From: Actinomycetota bacterium
Lineage (GTDB): Bacteria > Actinomycetota > Humimicrobiia > Humimicrobiales > Humimicrobiaceae
DNA: 5,615 nucleotides
Assembly: GCA_018894445.1 (NCBI GenBank)
Contig: JAHIPJ010000031.1
Span: forward strand, 1 to 5,615
Direction: 5' to 3'
Below are positions 1 through 4,951 of this stretch, piece after piece. How positions within the stretch are numbered: the stretch's first letter is position 1; every line of letters begins with the position of its first letter. Made by a program: the position numbers and the translations under genes. The notes beneath the pieces were generated by a model. That model had not been told where the DNA came from. It saw nothing but the letters and a program-made list of their open reading frames with translations, and made no database searches.

Positions 1-40
1 AAGTATATAGACTGATAAAAAGCTTATACGCAAAAATTTT

Positions 41-2608
41 ATGGAAATAATTATAACCCATCTAAGTTCTGACTTTGATTCTTTTGCCGGAATGGTAGCG
101 GTGAAGAGAATATATCCACAGGCTCAAATTGTATTACCTACTGCTATAAATCAAAACGTAAGAAAATTTATTACTCTTTATGAAGACGAGCTTCCGCCAC
201 TTATGGATCCAAAGGGAATTGATTTTTCAAGAGTAAAAAGAGTTATTATAATAGATACTAAAATTGCTTCAAGGCTTGGCCCGGCAAAAGAAGCATTAAA
301 TAATAAAAATGTTGAAGTTGTAGTCTATGATCATCATCATAGATCATCTGAAGATATGAAAGCAACTTATGATTATTCCAGGGAAGTTGGAGCTACTACA
401 ACGATTCTGGTAAATATCATAAAAAGAAAAAAAATCTCTATTTCTCCGCTTGATGCTACCCTATTTACCCTTGGAATTTATGAGGACACAGGCTCATTTA
501 CTTATCCCGGTACCACCCCTAAGGATCTGGAGGCAGCCTCTTTTCTTATGAAGAAAGAATCTGACTTGTTTGTGATGTTAAAATTTTTAAATCTTTCCCT
601 TTCTGAAGAACAGCATAAGCTTTTGGAAAAGCTGATAATGAACTACAAAAAGATAAAGATTAGTGAAACAGAAATCTTGCTTTCCCAGGCAGAGATGCCA
701 ATCTTTATTGAAGGGCTCTCAGTACTGACCAGGAAGTTATCCCAGATTGAAGATGTAAGTATAGCAATATGCTGGGCTAAAATGAAGGAGAAAATATATC
801 TGGTTGGCAGAAGTGATGATAAAGATGTGGATGTATCTGAAATACTTAAAATTGTTGGAGGCGGGGGTCATCCCCAGGCAGCTTCTGCTGTGATAAGTGA
901 TATGAGTTTCGAGGATATAGAAAGCAAGTTGCTTTATTCTCTCAAGAAAAATATAAGAAAACCAATACTGGCAAAAGATGTAATGTCTTACCCTGTAAAG
1001 GTAGTAAAGGAAAATGTAAGCATATCCGGGGTTGATGAAATTTTAAAAAAATATGGTCATTCAGGGATACCTATTGTAGATAAAGATGATAATCTTGTGG
1101 GAATAATAACCAGAAAAGATATAGATAAGGCCATTGGGCACGGCTTATCTCATGCTCCGGTAAAAGGTTTCCGCTCACACAGCATTGTTATAGCCGGTCC
1201 CAATACCAGTATTGGCGAAATACAGGATCTAATGATAGAAAATGGTATTGGCAGGATACCTATTACAGACAAGAAAAAAATTATAGGTATAGTTACCAGA
1301 AAAGATATATTAAGATTTCTGCATGGCCACAGTTATGAGAATTTATTAGAGCTTTTCCCGGGTAAAGTAAAAGAAATATTGAAGGCCATTTCCAGTGCAG
1401 CGAGAGTTTTAAAATATAATACCTATCTTGTGGGAGGGATAGTAAGAGATTCACTGCTCAGGATACCGAATTTTGATATAGATATTGTGGTGGAGGGTGA
1501 TGGAATAAGATTTGGCAGAGAACTTTCCACAAGATTTGATTGCAGACTTGAATCCCATCAAAAATTCGGAACTTCTATTCTTGTGCTTAAGGACGGACAG
1601 CATATAGATATAGCCACAGCAAGAGTAGAGTATTATAAAAGTCCGGCAGCTCTTCCCACCGTGGAATTGGGAAATATAAAACAGGACCTTTCCAGAAGGG
1701 ATTTTACTATAAATGCTATGGCCATATCTTTAAGCAAGAAAAATCTTGGTGAAATTCTCGATTTCTTTGGTGGCAGAGAAGATTTAAAAAATAAAAAAAT
1801 TAAAGTTCTGCATAAGATGAGTTTTATAGAGGATCCCACCAGGATTTTCAGGGCGGTGAGGTTTGAGAAGAGGCTTGGGTTTAAAATGGATGGCCAGACT
1901 GAAAAATTAGCCAGGACCACCATAGATATGAATATAGTTTCAAGGCTGAATGGAGTAAGGATAAGAGATGAGCTTATTTACATTTTTAATGAGAAGAACA
2001 TGCTGGAAGCAATCAGGAGACTGGATGAATTAGGTGCATTAAAGAAGATTGGAATGAAAGTGAAGGCAGATACAGAATTTATAAGGCAGGTAAAGAAGAT
2101 TTTAAAGTATTACGGGGAGCTAAAAGATTTTTATAAGAAAGATGGTAAAGAAATAAAAAAATGGAGACTGCTTTTCATTATTTTGCTGAGAGGAATTAAG
2201 CCCGGTGAAATTAAAAGATGGTGCTTTGAAATGAAGGTCAGAAAAAAGGATGTAAATATCATACTGGAAACATATAATAGGTGGAACGAGGTCAAAAAAA
2301 ATCTTAAAAACGCAGTTAAAAAGAATTCCACTCTTTATTATATGGTAAGCGGGATTCCTCCGGAACTTCAGGTTATTTCATGCAGCTGGGGTAATGTATA
2401 TTATAAAAATATTAAAAAATATCTGGCCGATCTTTCCGGATTGCATCTGGAAATCAATGGAGAGACATTAAAGGATATGGGCTACAGACCGTCGGATAAA
2501 TTTAGAGATGTTCTGGGAAAGCTTTTTGAAATGAAGCTGGATGGTAAAATCTCTACCAGGGAAGATGAAATCTACCACATGAAAAAGTTAATGAAGGTTT
2601 TGAGCTAG
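41..2608 (+). CDS. DHH/DHHA1-CBS-CBS-tRNA nucleotidyltransferase/poly(A) polymerase fusion protein
   Basis: Expected to add nucleotides to RNA 3' ends in the cytoplasm (tRNA A- or CCA-addition, or polyadenylation), with an N-terminal phosphoesterase-like module and a nucleotide-sensing CBS pair. Domains seen: DHH domain, residues 1-160 (DFDS 11-14, IIIDT 69-73, DHHH 97-100, YEDTGSF 147-153); DHHA1 with GGGGHPQAAS 273-282; two CBS domains, about 310-365 and 378-430, each ending VGIITRKD or IGIVTRKD; class II nucleotidyltransferase from about 455, with LVGGIVRD 463-470, catalytic Asp pair DID 479-481, RRDFTINAMA 552-561 and EDPTRIFRAVRF 597-608; then a helical RNA-binding tail. The DHH metal ligands and polymerase carboxylates all look intact. 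The length fits the A-adding fusion enzymes of Aquifex type (family knowledge); base specificity cannot be read here. ATG at 41 is the only start after the in-frame TAG at 8-10. No clear Shine-Dalgarno precedes it. A diverged copy of its 3' end lies at 5491-5562. Confidence 0.93.
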   Translation: MEIIITHLSSDFDSFAGMVAVKRIYPQAQIVLPTAINQNVRKFITLYEDELPPLMDPKGIDFSRVKRVIIIDTKIASRLGPAKEALNNKNVEVVVYDHHHRSSEDMKATYDYSREVGATTTILVNIIKRKKISISPLDATLFTLGIYEDTGSFTYPGTTPKDLEAASFLMKKESDLFVMLKFLNLSLSEEQHKLLEKLIMNYKKIKISETEILLSQAEMPIFIEGLSVLTRKLSQIEDVSIAICWAKMKEKIYLVGRSDDKDVDVSEILKIVGGGGHPQAASAVISDMSFEDIESKLLYSLKKNIRKPILAKDVMSYPVKVVKENVSISGVDEILKKYGHSGIPIVDKDDNLVGIITRKDIDKAIGHGLSHAPVKGFRSHSIVIAGPNTSIGEIQDLMIENGIGRIPITDKKKIIGIVTRKDILRFLHGHSYENLLELFPGKVKEILKAISSAARVLKYNTYLVGGIVRDSLLRIPNFDIDIVVEGDGIRFGRELSTRFDCRLESHQKFGTSILVLKDGQHIDIATARVEYYKSPAALPTVELGNIKQDLSRRDFTINAMAISLSKKNLGEILDFFGGREDLKNKKIKVLHKMSFIEDPTRIFRAVRFEKRLGFKMDGQTEKLARTTIDMNIVSRLNGVRIRDELIYIFNEKNMLEAIRRLDELGALKKIGMKVKADTEFIRQVKKILKYYGELKDFYKKDGKEIKKWRLLFIILLRGIKPGEIKRWCFEMKVRKKDVNIILETYNRWNEVKKNLKNAVKKNSTLYYMVSGIPPELQVISCSWGNVYYKNIKKYLADLSGLHLEINGETLKDMGYRPSDKFRDVLGKLFEMKLDGKISTREDEIYHMKKLMKVLS

Positions 2609-2663
2609 ATATGCCGCTACCGGTGATTCATAAGAACTTGCTTTTGGCGTCCACAAGCATAAA

Positions 2664-2685
2664 ACAGGTATTTACCCGTATTTTT
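2664..2685. terminator. Possible bidirectional terminator between convergent genes
   Basis: ACAGGT (2664-2669) and ACCCGT (2674-2679) can form a 6-pair stem with one A-C mismatch and an ATTT loop. It is followed on the plus strand by ATTTTT and on the minus strand by TTTT. It lies between the 3' ends of the fusion enzyme and the minus-strand lipoprotein, where a shared terminator would be expected. The stem is short and weak, so this is a modest call. Confidence 0.35.
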
Positions 2686-2780
2686 GCATTATAAATATAA
2701 AAAAACAGGGTAAACTTTATAGTAACTTTAACATTTTTTTTGGTAGACTTAAACTACAGAAGTTATAAGTCCGGTGTATT

Positions 2781-2806
2781 CAAAAACATTAAACAAAAAC
2801 ATTAAA
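2781..2806. repeat. Perfect 2 x 13-bp tandem repeat over the lipoprotein stop codon
   Basis: CAAAAACATTAAA occurs twice back to back (2781-2793 and 2794-2806). The right copy contains the stop codon of the minus-strand lipoprotein gene (TAA, read from 2804 to 2802), so the duplication adds only untranslated sequence. It looks like a simple slippage duplication; no function is evident. Confidence 0.8.
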
Positions 2807-3407
2807 GGTTGGCCGTATTATCGCTTATACCTTTAATCAACACTTCAAGGACTTTGAACATATCGCTCTGCGGAGCATTCATAAAATTGTTAAATAACTC
2901 TATCAGGTCATTGTCTCCTACAGCTTCAATTGCCGAAAGCACTTCATCTGATGAGCCGCCTCCTGAGTTAAGTTTTTGCCAGGCACCAATCAGGGTTGTA
3001 TCATTTATATCCCTAATCTTCTGATCAATCTGCGACCTTAATTCATTCTGGAAGTCATTGGCCTGCGTAAAATTGCTCCATTCATCAATCACTTCCTGAT
3101 TTCCAGTATCAGTCACCATTGTCGTGATTTCTTCCCAACCCTGACCCGTGTTATTTGGCCCGAACATATTGAATAAAGCTGAGATTATATCAGCATACTG
3201 CTTGACACTTGCTACCTTGCTCTTCAAATCTGAAAGATCATTTTCTGCCTGTTCAGCACTTTCTTTATATGAGTTTAACTCACTATTTGCAGTATCCAGT
3301 TGGGCTTTCAGCCCGTCATATTCCTGCTGGGATACGCCTTTCTGACAGGACGAGAGCGTCAGAATAAACATCAAAACAGCAATAACAGTAAATATTTTTC
3401 TTGCCAA
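2802..3407 (-). CDS. Secreted coiled-coil lipoprotein, unknown family
   Basis: A 201-aa predicted lipoprotein. The start is taken as TTG at 3407-3405, because AAAGGAG sits 8 nt upstream and the protein then begins with a compact signal peptide: MARK, a hydrophobic run, then the lipobox LSSC with the lipidated cysteine at residue 21. An upstream in-frame ATG at 3443 would add 12 residues and bury the RBS inside the gene. After the cysteine, residues about 26-71 are rich in Q, E, K and A with heptad spacing and probably form a coiled coil. A helical, Asp/Asn-rich remainder contains a GGGSS linker near 149-153 and no motif that I recognise. It should be membrane-anchored and exposed outside the cytoplasmic membrane. 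It is transcribed convergently to the fusion enzyme from a good promoter at 3556-3528, which leaves a leader of roughly 110 nt. I do not recognise the family. Confidence 0.82.
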   Translation of the reverse strand: MARKIFTVIAVLMFILTLSSCQKGVSQQEYDGLKAQLDTANSELNSYKESAEQAENDLSDLKSKVASVKQYADIISALFNMFGPNNTGQGWEEITTMVTDTGNQEVIDEWSNFTQANDFQNELRSQIDQKIRDINDTTLIGAWQKLNSGGGSSDEVLSAIEAVGDNDLIELFNNFMNAPQSDMFKVLEVLIKGISDNTANL

Positions 3408-3415
3408 CTTACTCA

Positions 3416-3422
3416 CTCCTTT
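3416..3422 (-). promoter_or_regulatory. Ribosome binding site that fixes a TTG start
   Basis: On the minus strand AAAGGAG is followed after 8 nt (TGAGTAAG) by TTG GCA AGA. This is the only good Shine-Dalgarno near the 5' end of the lipoprotein gene. It decides for the TTG start over the ATG at 3443. Confidence 0.8.
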
Positions 3423-3527
3423 TGATAAATACTTCAATAACAAAAAAAGACCTGTTACTTTTATATATTCTTTCGTCTATAAATTTCAGTTATTACCGAA
3501 TTCACTCAATACTCAAAGTATGAAATT

Positions 3528-3556
3528 ATAATACCAAAAATAAATGGTAGTGTCAA
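3528..3556 (-). promoter_or_regulatory. Sigma70-type promoter of the lipoprotein gene
   Basis: Read on the minus strand: TTGACA (3556-3551), a 17-bp spacer, then TATTAT (3533-3528). This is a perfect -35 and a 5/6 -10 at ideal spacing. A TATAAT overlaps slightly further downstream but would need a 20-bp spacer. Transcription would start near 3521. Its -35 box is the left arm of an inverted repeat whose right arm overlaps the divergent plus-strand promoter. Confidence 0.7.
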
Positions 3557-3566
3557 TTTGTTTGAC
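3552..3566. repeat. Inverted repeat between back-to-back promoters
   Basis: GTCAA (3552-3556), TTTGT, TTGAC (3562-3566) is a perfect 5-bp inverted repeat with a 5-nt spacer. The left arm is within the -35 box of the minus-strand promoter; the right arm touches the -35 region of the plus-strand promoter. It may be only two opposing -35 hexamers, or a site where one protein controls both directions. Confidence 0.55.
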
Positions 3567-3594
3567 TGACAAGGTTGCCTGTCCTTACTATAAT
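3566..3594 (+). promoter_or_regulatory. Near-consensus sigma70 promoter reading into the tnpB/omega-RNA remnant
   Basis: CTGACA (3566-3571, 5/6), a 17-bp spacer, TATAAT (3589-3594, 6/6). The expected start is near 3601, the first bases of the recognisable tnpB tail. The transcript would carry the IS200/IS605-type right end and continue into the MNT gene at 3733. An overlapping TTGACT at 3562 would need a 21-bp spacer and is less likely to be the -35. Confidence 0.65.
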
Positions 3595-3602
3595 ATTCTC
3601 TT

Positions 3603-3707
3603 ATAGGGTGGGATACATCCAAATTAAAGCCTGTGGAGAGAACAACCTCTGGACTGCAAGTTGACTCTGTGAAGCAGGAACCAAATCCCCAAAGGGATGC
3701 ACGGTAA
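3603..3707 (+). pseudogene. tnpB: C-terminal remnant of tnpB (IS200/IS605- or IS607-type RNA-guided nuclease)
   Basis: One frame reads IGWDTSKLKPVERTTSG, then LQVDSVKQEPNPQRDAR, then TAA at 3705-3707. The GWD..LKPVE..(SG)..VKQEP layout is, from memory of the family, the variable tail after the zinc finger and RuvC region in bacterial TnpB proteins. The catalytic RuvC and zinc-finger parts are absent, and an in-frame TAA at 3591-3593 closes the frame upstream, so only about 35 codons survive. This stretch normally survives because the tnpB 3' coding end doubles as the omega RNA scaffold and transposon right end. No tnpA or full tnpB lies in the window. The family call rests on pattern recognition, not a search. 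Confidence 0.72.
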
Positions 3708-3729
3708 TTTATTACCGTGAGGATGTCAC
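3684..3729 (+). mobile_element. IS200/IS605-like right end with hairpins
   Basis: Two stem-loops lie at the end of the tnpB remnant. ATCCC (3685-3689)/GGGAT (3694-3698) has a 4-nt loop. CACGGTAA (3700-3707)/TTACCGTG (3712-3719) is a perfect 8-bp stem with loop TTTA. Then comes AGGATGTCAC, ending about 3729. A subterminal hairpin just past the tnpB stop, followed by a short GGATGTCA-type tail, is typical of right ends of single-strand-transposing IS605-family elements. The exact boundary is inferred. No matching left end was identified with confidence, although TTAC (3585-3588) and an imperfect hairpin at 3568-3583 lie at the other side of the remnant. Confidence 0.65.
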
Positions 3730-3732
3730 ATT

Positions 3733-3993
3733 ATGGCTGTTAAGACTGATAAAACAATAATAGAAAAAAAAGTAAAAGAATATTTAAATGTTCTTAAAAA
3801 AAGCAACATTGGATTAAAAGCATTATATTTATTTGGTTCAACAAATAAAGATATTTTTAATTCAGATAGTGATATTGATATTGCTGTTGTTGTTGATAGT
3901 TTCGGGGGAGATATTGTGGATATTTTTTCTTTACTATTAAAGCTTAGAAGAAATATTGATATCAGAATTGAGCCGCACCCTTTTGAAGTTTAA
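3733..3993 (+). CDS. MNT-type minimal nucleotidyltransferase, cut short by an in-frame stop
   Basis: An 86-aa member of the minimal nucleotidyltransferase (MntA-like) family. Such proteins transfer nucleotides to protein partners and often act as antitoxins paired with a HEPN protein. The signature GSX10DXD is intact (G35-S36, D47 and D49, in FGSTNKDIFNSDSDIDIAVV), and D76 in NIDIRIEPHPF is the likely third carboxylate. The frame stops at TAA 3991-3993 after PHPFEV; the same frame then continues with DFNDSNPFACEIIRTGKKIS to a second TAA at 4056, which looks like the normal family C-terminus. So this is probably a nonsense-mutated gene, though all catalytic residues precede the stop. GAGGA at 3719-3723, 9 nt before the ATG, can serve as RBS and lies in the transposon right end. 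No HEPN partner follows. An exact copy of 3909-3963 lies at 5561-5615. Confidence 0.8.
   Translation: MAVKTDKTIIEKKVKEYLNVLKKSNIGLKALYLFGSTNKDIFNSDSDIDIAVVVDSFGGDIVDIFSLLLKLRRNIDIRIEPHPFEV
3909..3963 (+). repeat. Internal copy of the 55-bp repeat found at the window end
   Basis: These bases, coding for about residues 59-77 of the MNT protein, recur without mismatch at 5561-5615. The base before each copy differs (g at 3908, t at 5560), so the left limit is exact. The right limit is set by the end of the window. Confidence 0.95.
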
Positions 3994-4056
3994 GACTTCA
4001 ACGATTCCAACCCCTTTGCTTGTGAAATTATTAGGACAGGCAAAAAAATTTCATAA
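3994..4056 (+). pseudogene. Detached C-terminal end of the MNT gene
   Basis: Directly after the TAA at 3991 the same frame encodes 20 residues, DFNDSNPFACEIIRTGKKIS, then TAA at 4054-4056. The pattern DF..(N)PF..EII.TG..I is how MNT proteins usually end after the EPHPF segment (family knowledge). With one base change (for example GAA or AAA to TAA at 3991) the gene would be a normal 107-aa protein. No separate start or RBS is visible, so this part is probably not translated on its own. Confidence 0.65.
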
Positions 4057-4244
4057 AACACAAAGTGTCTATGGGGTATATTCTTCAATACATTACTGCA
4101 CAGCCATTCTCTAAATTCCACAACCCTTTTTTGGTGATGAGCAGAAGATACCTTGCGGATATTATGTCATTTTGGTAGGATAAACGCAGTAATGCGCCTA
4201 TTAGTAATTAGGCTGAACTAAATACCAGCAAAAAGAGGGCAAAA
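4057..4244. other. Intergenic stretch with a 9-bp long-range inverted repeat
   Basis: No convincing gene. CATTACTGC (4091-4099) and GCAGTAATG (4186-4194) are perfect inverted repeats about 86 bp apart, and a small hairpin GCCTA (4196-4200)/TAGGC (4209-4213) follows at once. This could be the folded remains of a small mobile or recombination element, but no further symmetry is visible. An open frame of 35 codons (4071-4178) resembles nothing I know. The GyrI-like gene begins after AGAGGG at 4234-4239. Confidence 0.4.
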
Positions 4245-4622
4245 ATGAATTATACTGGTCATCTTGACAAAAACTCACTCATCTTTAATCTAATGATTAG
4301 ACAACCTGATTTTGTAACAGAGGAATTTGCACAGGAGATAATAGTAAGAACAAAAAAGAAAAAGCCGCATGAGTTACTAGATAGTGTAAAATTTAGTGTT
4401 ATTGAAGAAGGCGAATGTGTACAAATGATGCATTTGGGAAGTTACGACAACGAGCCTGAAAGTTTCAAACAAATGGAAGAATTTTGCAGGGAAAGCAATC
4501 TGATTAGAGAGTCGAAACAACATAGAGAAATATACCTTTCAGATGCACGAAAAGTAAGTCCTGAAAAATTAAAAACAGTGCTGCGTTTTAAAGTAAAGAA
4601 TAGAAATGAAAGAAATACATAA
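4245..4622 (+). CDS. GyrI-like small-molecule-binding domain protein, N-terminally shortened
   Basis: A 125-aa protein resembling the second half of the GyrI-like family (usually about 200 residues in the free-standing form), a fold that binds small ligands and is also found in BmrR/AraC-type effector domains. Recognisable blocks are MIRQPDFVTEEF (about 17-28), the EEGECVQMMHLGSYDNEP stretch (about 54-71) and HREIYLSDARKVSPEKLKTVLR (about 93-114), which match the usual MIMQPDFVTEE, G.C.Q..H.G and EIYL.D.R...PEKLKT motifs from memory. The first half is missing, and no frame upstream encodes it. ATG 4245 has AGAGGG 5 nt upstream, so the shortened protein may be made. The TAA stop (4620-4622) is the TAA of TAACAAATC, the left edge of an attC site, as in many integron cassettes. 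A ligand-binding role is family-based; activity of the half is uncertain. Confidence 0.75.
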   Translation: MNYTGHLDKNSLIFNLMIRQPDFVTEEFAQEIIVRTKKKKPHELLDSVKFSVIEEGECVQMMHLGSYDNEPESFKQMEEFCRESNLIRESKQHREIYLSDARKVSPEKLKTVLRFKVKNRNERNT

Positions 4623-4688
4623 CAAATCACTGCACTGGATTTTTACTCCACTCCGCTTCGTAAAAACCAGTGAGTTCAGACGTTCTAA
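4616..4688 (+). other. attC recombination site of an integron cassette
   Basis: Left edge TAACAAATC overlaps the stop of the GyrI-like gene. The arms are CACTGG (4633-4638), an unpaired A (4639) and TTTTTAC (4640-4646) against GTAAAAA (4660-4666) and CCAGTG (4667-4672), giving a 13-bp stem with one bulge and a 13-nt loop. The right side reads TGAGTTCAGACGTT, with the expected crossover G^TT at 4682-4684. The TAACAAATC-ACTGC ... GTGAGTTCAGACGTT framework with bulged bases is the attC layout known from cassette arrays. The outer 7-bp core boxes are only partly complementary. No integrase gene or attI is in the window. Confidence 0.75.
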
Positions 4689-4697
4689 AATAAAAAC

Positions 4698-4726
4698 TTG
4701 ATATGTATGCATATTTAATGCATAAT
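4698..4726 (+). promoter_or_regulatory. Sigma70-type promoter of vapBC
   Basis: TTGATA (4698-4703, 5/6), 17-bp spacer, CATAAT (4721-4726, 5/6). It starts 10 bp past the attC site, so the toxin-antitoxin cassette carries its own promoter and need not depend on an integron Pc. A palindrome occupies the spacer and the -10 box. Confidence 0.65.
4706..4724. promoter_or_regulatory. Operator palindrome 1 of vapBC
   Basis: TATGCAT (4706-4712), ATTTA, ATGCATA (4718-4724): a perfect 7-5-7 inverted repeat within the promoter spacer and into the -10 box. It is placed as expected for autorepression by the VapB ribbon-helix-helix protein with VapC. Confidence 0.6.
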
Positions 4727-4728
4727 AA

Positions 4729-4747
4729 TACATATATATTATATGTA
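4729..4747. promoter_or_regulatory. Operator palindrome 2 of vapBC
   Basis: TACATAT (4729-4735), ATATT, ATATGTA (4741-4747): a second perfect 7-5-7 inverted repeat, centred 23 bp (about two helical turns) from the first. It covers the likely transcription start and runs up to the RBS. The AT-rich composition makes chance symmetry easier, but the identical arm and spacer lengths are notable. Confidence 0.5.
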
Positions 4748-4752
4748 AGGAG
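4747..4752 (+). promoter_or_regulatory. RBS that fixes the vapB start
   Basis: AAGGAG ends 7 nt before ATG 4760. It selects this start over the in-frame ATG at 4703, which would place 19 extra codons across the -35 box, both palindromes and the RBS. Confidence 0.85.
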
Positions 4753-4759
4753 TTACTTT

Positions 4760-4951
4760 ATGAGAACAACATTAAATATTAGAGATGACTTGATTGAGAA
4801 GGTGTCAAAACTCACAGGAATTAAAGAGAAAACTACTCTGGTCAGATTAGGCTTGGAAGCATTAATTGCTAGAGAAAGCAGTAAAAGGCTGGCTAAATTG
4901 GGAGGAACTGAAAAGAACTTACATATTATACCTCGTATGAGAGTAAAATAA
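4760..4951 (+). CDS. vapB: VapB-type ribbon-helix-helix antitoxin
   Basis: A 63-aa antitoxin that should bind and neutralise the VapC RNase encoded next to it and, through its N-terminal ribbon-helix-helix, repress the shared promoter. The N-terminus MRTTLNIRDDLIEKVSKLTG is the typical beta-strand and first helix of this family; EKTTLVRLGLEALIARES (about 23-40) is the second helix. The C-terminal stretch SKRLAKLGGTEKNLHIIPRMRVK is the toxin-binding tail, with the usual LAKLGG motif. The start follows a strong RBS. The stop overlaps the vapC start (TAATG), so the two are translationally coupled. Two inverted repeats upstream are its probable operators. It is complete and appears functional. 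Confidence 0.88.
   Translation: MRTTLNIRDDLIEKVSKLTGIKEKTTLVRLGLEALIARESSKRLAKLGGTEKNLHIIPRMRVK

Larger units (their letters stand above)
3601..3729 (+). ncRNA. Candidate orphan omega-RNA (TnpB guide-RNA scaffold)
   Basis: In IS200/IS605-family elements the guide RNA scaffold overlaps the tnpB 3' end and right end, and the guide is the flanking DNA past the element. Here about 129 nt from the predicted transcription start at 3601 to the apparent element end at 3729 could make such a scaffold, ending in the 3700-3719 hairpin. The guide position would begin at about 3730 and read into the MNT gene start (ATTATGGCTGTTAAG). It has a strong promoter of its own but no TnpB here. It may equally be an inert remnant whose promoter now serves the MNT gene. 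Confidence 0.4.

Noticed and set aside
1633..1923. 96-codon minus-strand open frame inside the fusion-enzyme gene
   Set aside because: Shadow of a well-supported coding frame with conserved nucleotidyltransferase motifs; no RBS or recognisable protein.
2131..2331. 66-codon hydrophobic minus-strand open frame
   Set aside because: Antisense of a Lys-rich helical region, which always reads as Phe/Leu-rich; shadow.
2640..2658. Hairpin GCTTTTGG-CGT-CCACAAGC after the fusion-enzyme gene as terminator
   Set aside because: Stem of 8 with one mismatch, but it is followed by ATAAAA rather than a T tract, so it does not qualify as an intrinsic terminator.
2809..3345. Two plus-strand open frames (71 and 65 codons) opposite the lipoprotein gene
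   Set aside because: They oppose a gene with promoter, RBS, signal peptide and lipobox; no start signals of their own.
3991..3993. Recoding of UAA in the MNT gene
   Set aside because: All other genes here use TAA or TAG as ordinary terminal stops and there is no recoding signal; a nonsense mutation is simpler.
4071..4178. 35-codon open frame beginning MGYILQYITAQPF
   Set aside because: No RBS, no recognisable motif, and it lies in a stretch with inverted repeats; not supportable as a gene.
4153..4181. TTGCGG-17-TAGGAT as promoter of the GyrI-like gene
   Set aside because: Spacing is right but the boxes match only 3/6 and 4/6; too weak in AT-rich DNA.
4703..4759. Upstream ATG extending VapB by 19 residues
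   Set aside because: The extension overlaps the -35 box, both palindromes and the RBS; ATG 4760 has a proper RBS and gives the usual VapB N-terminus.
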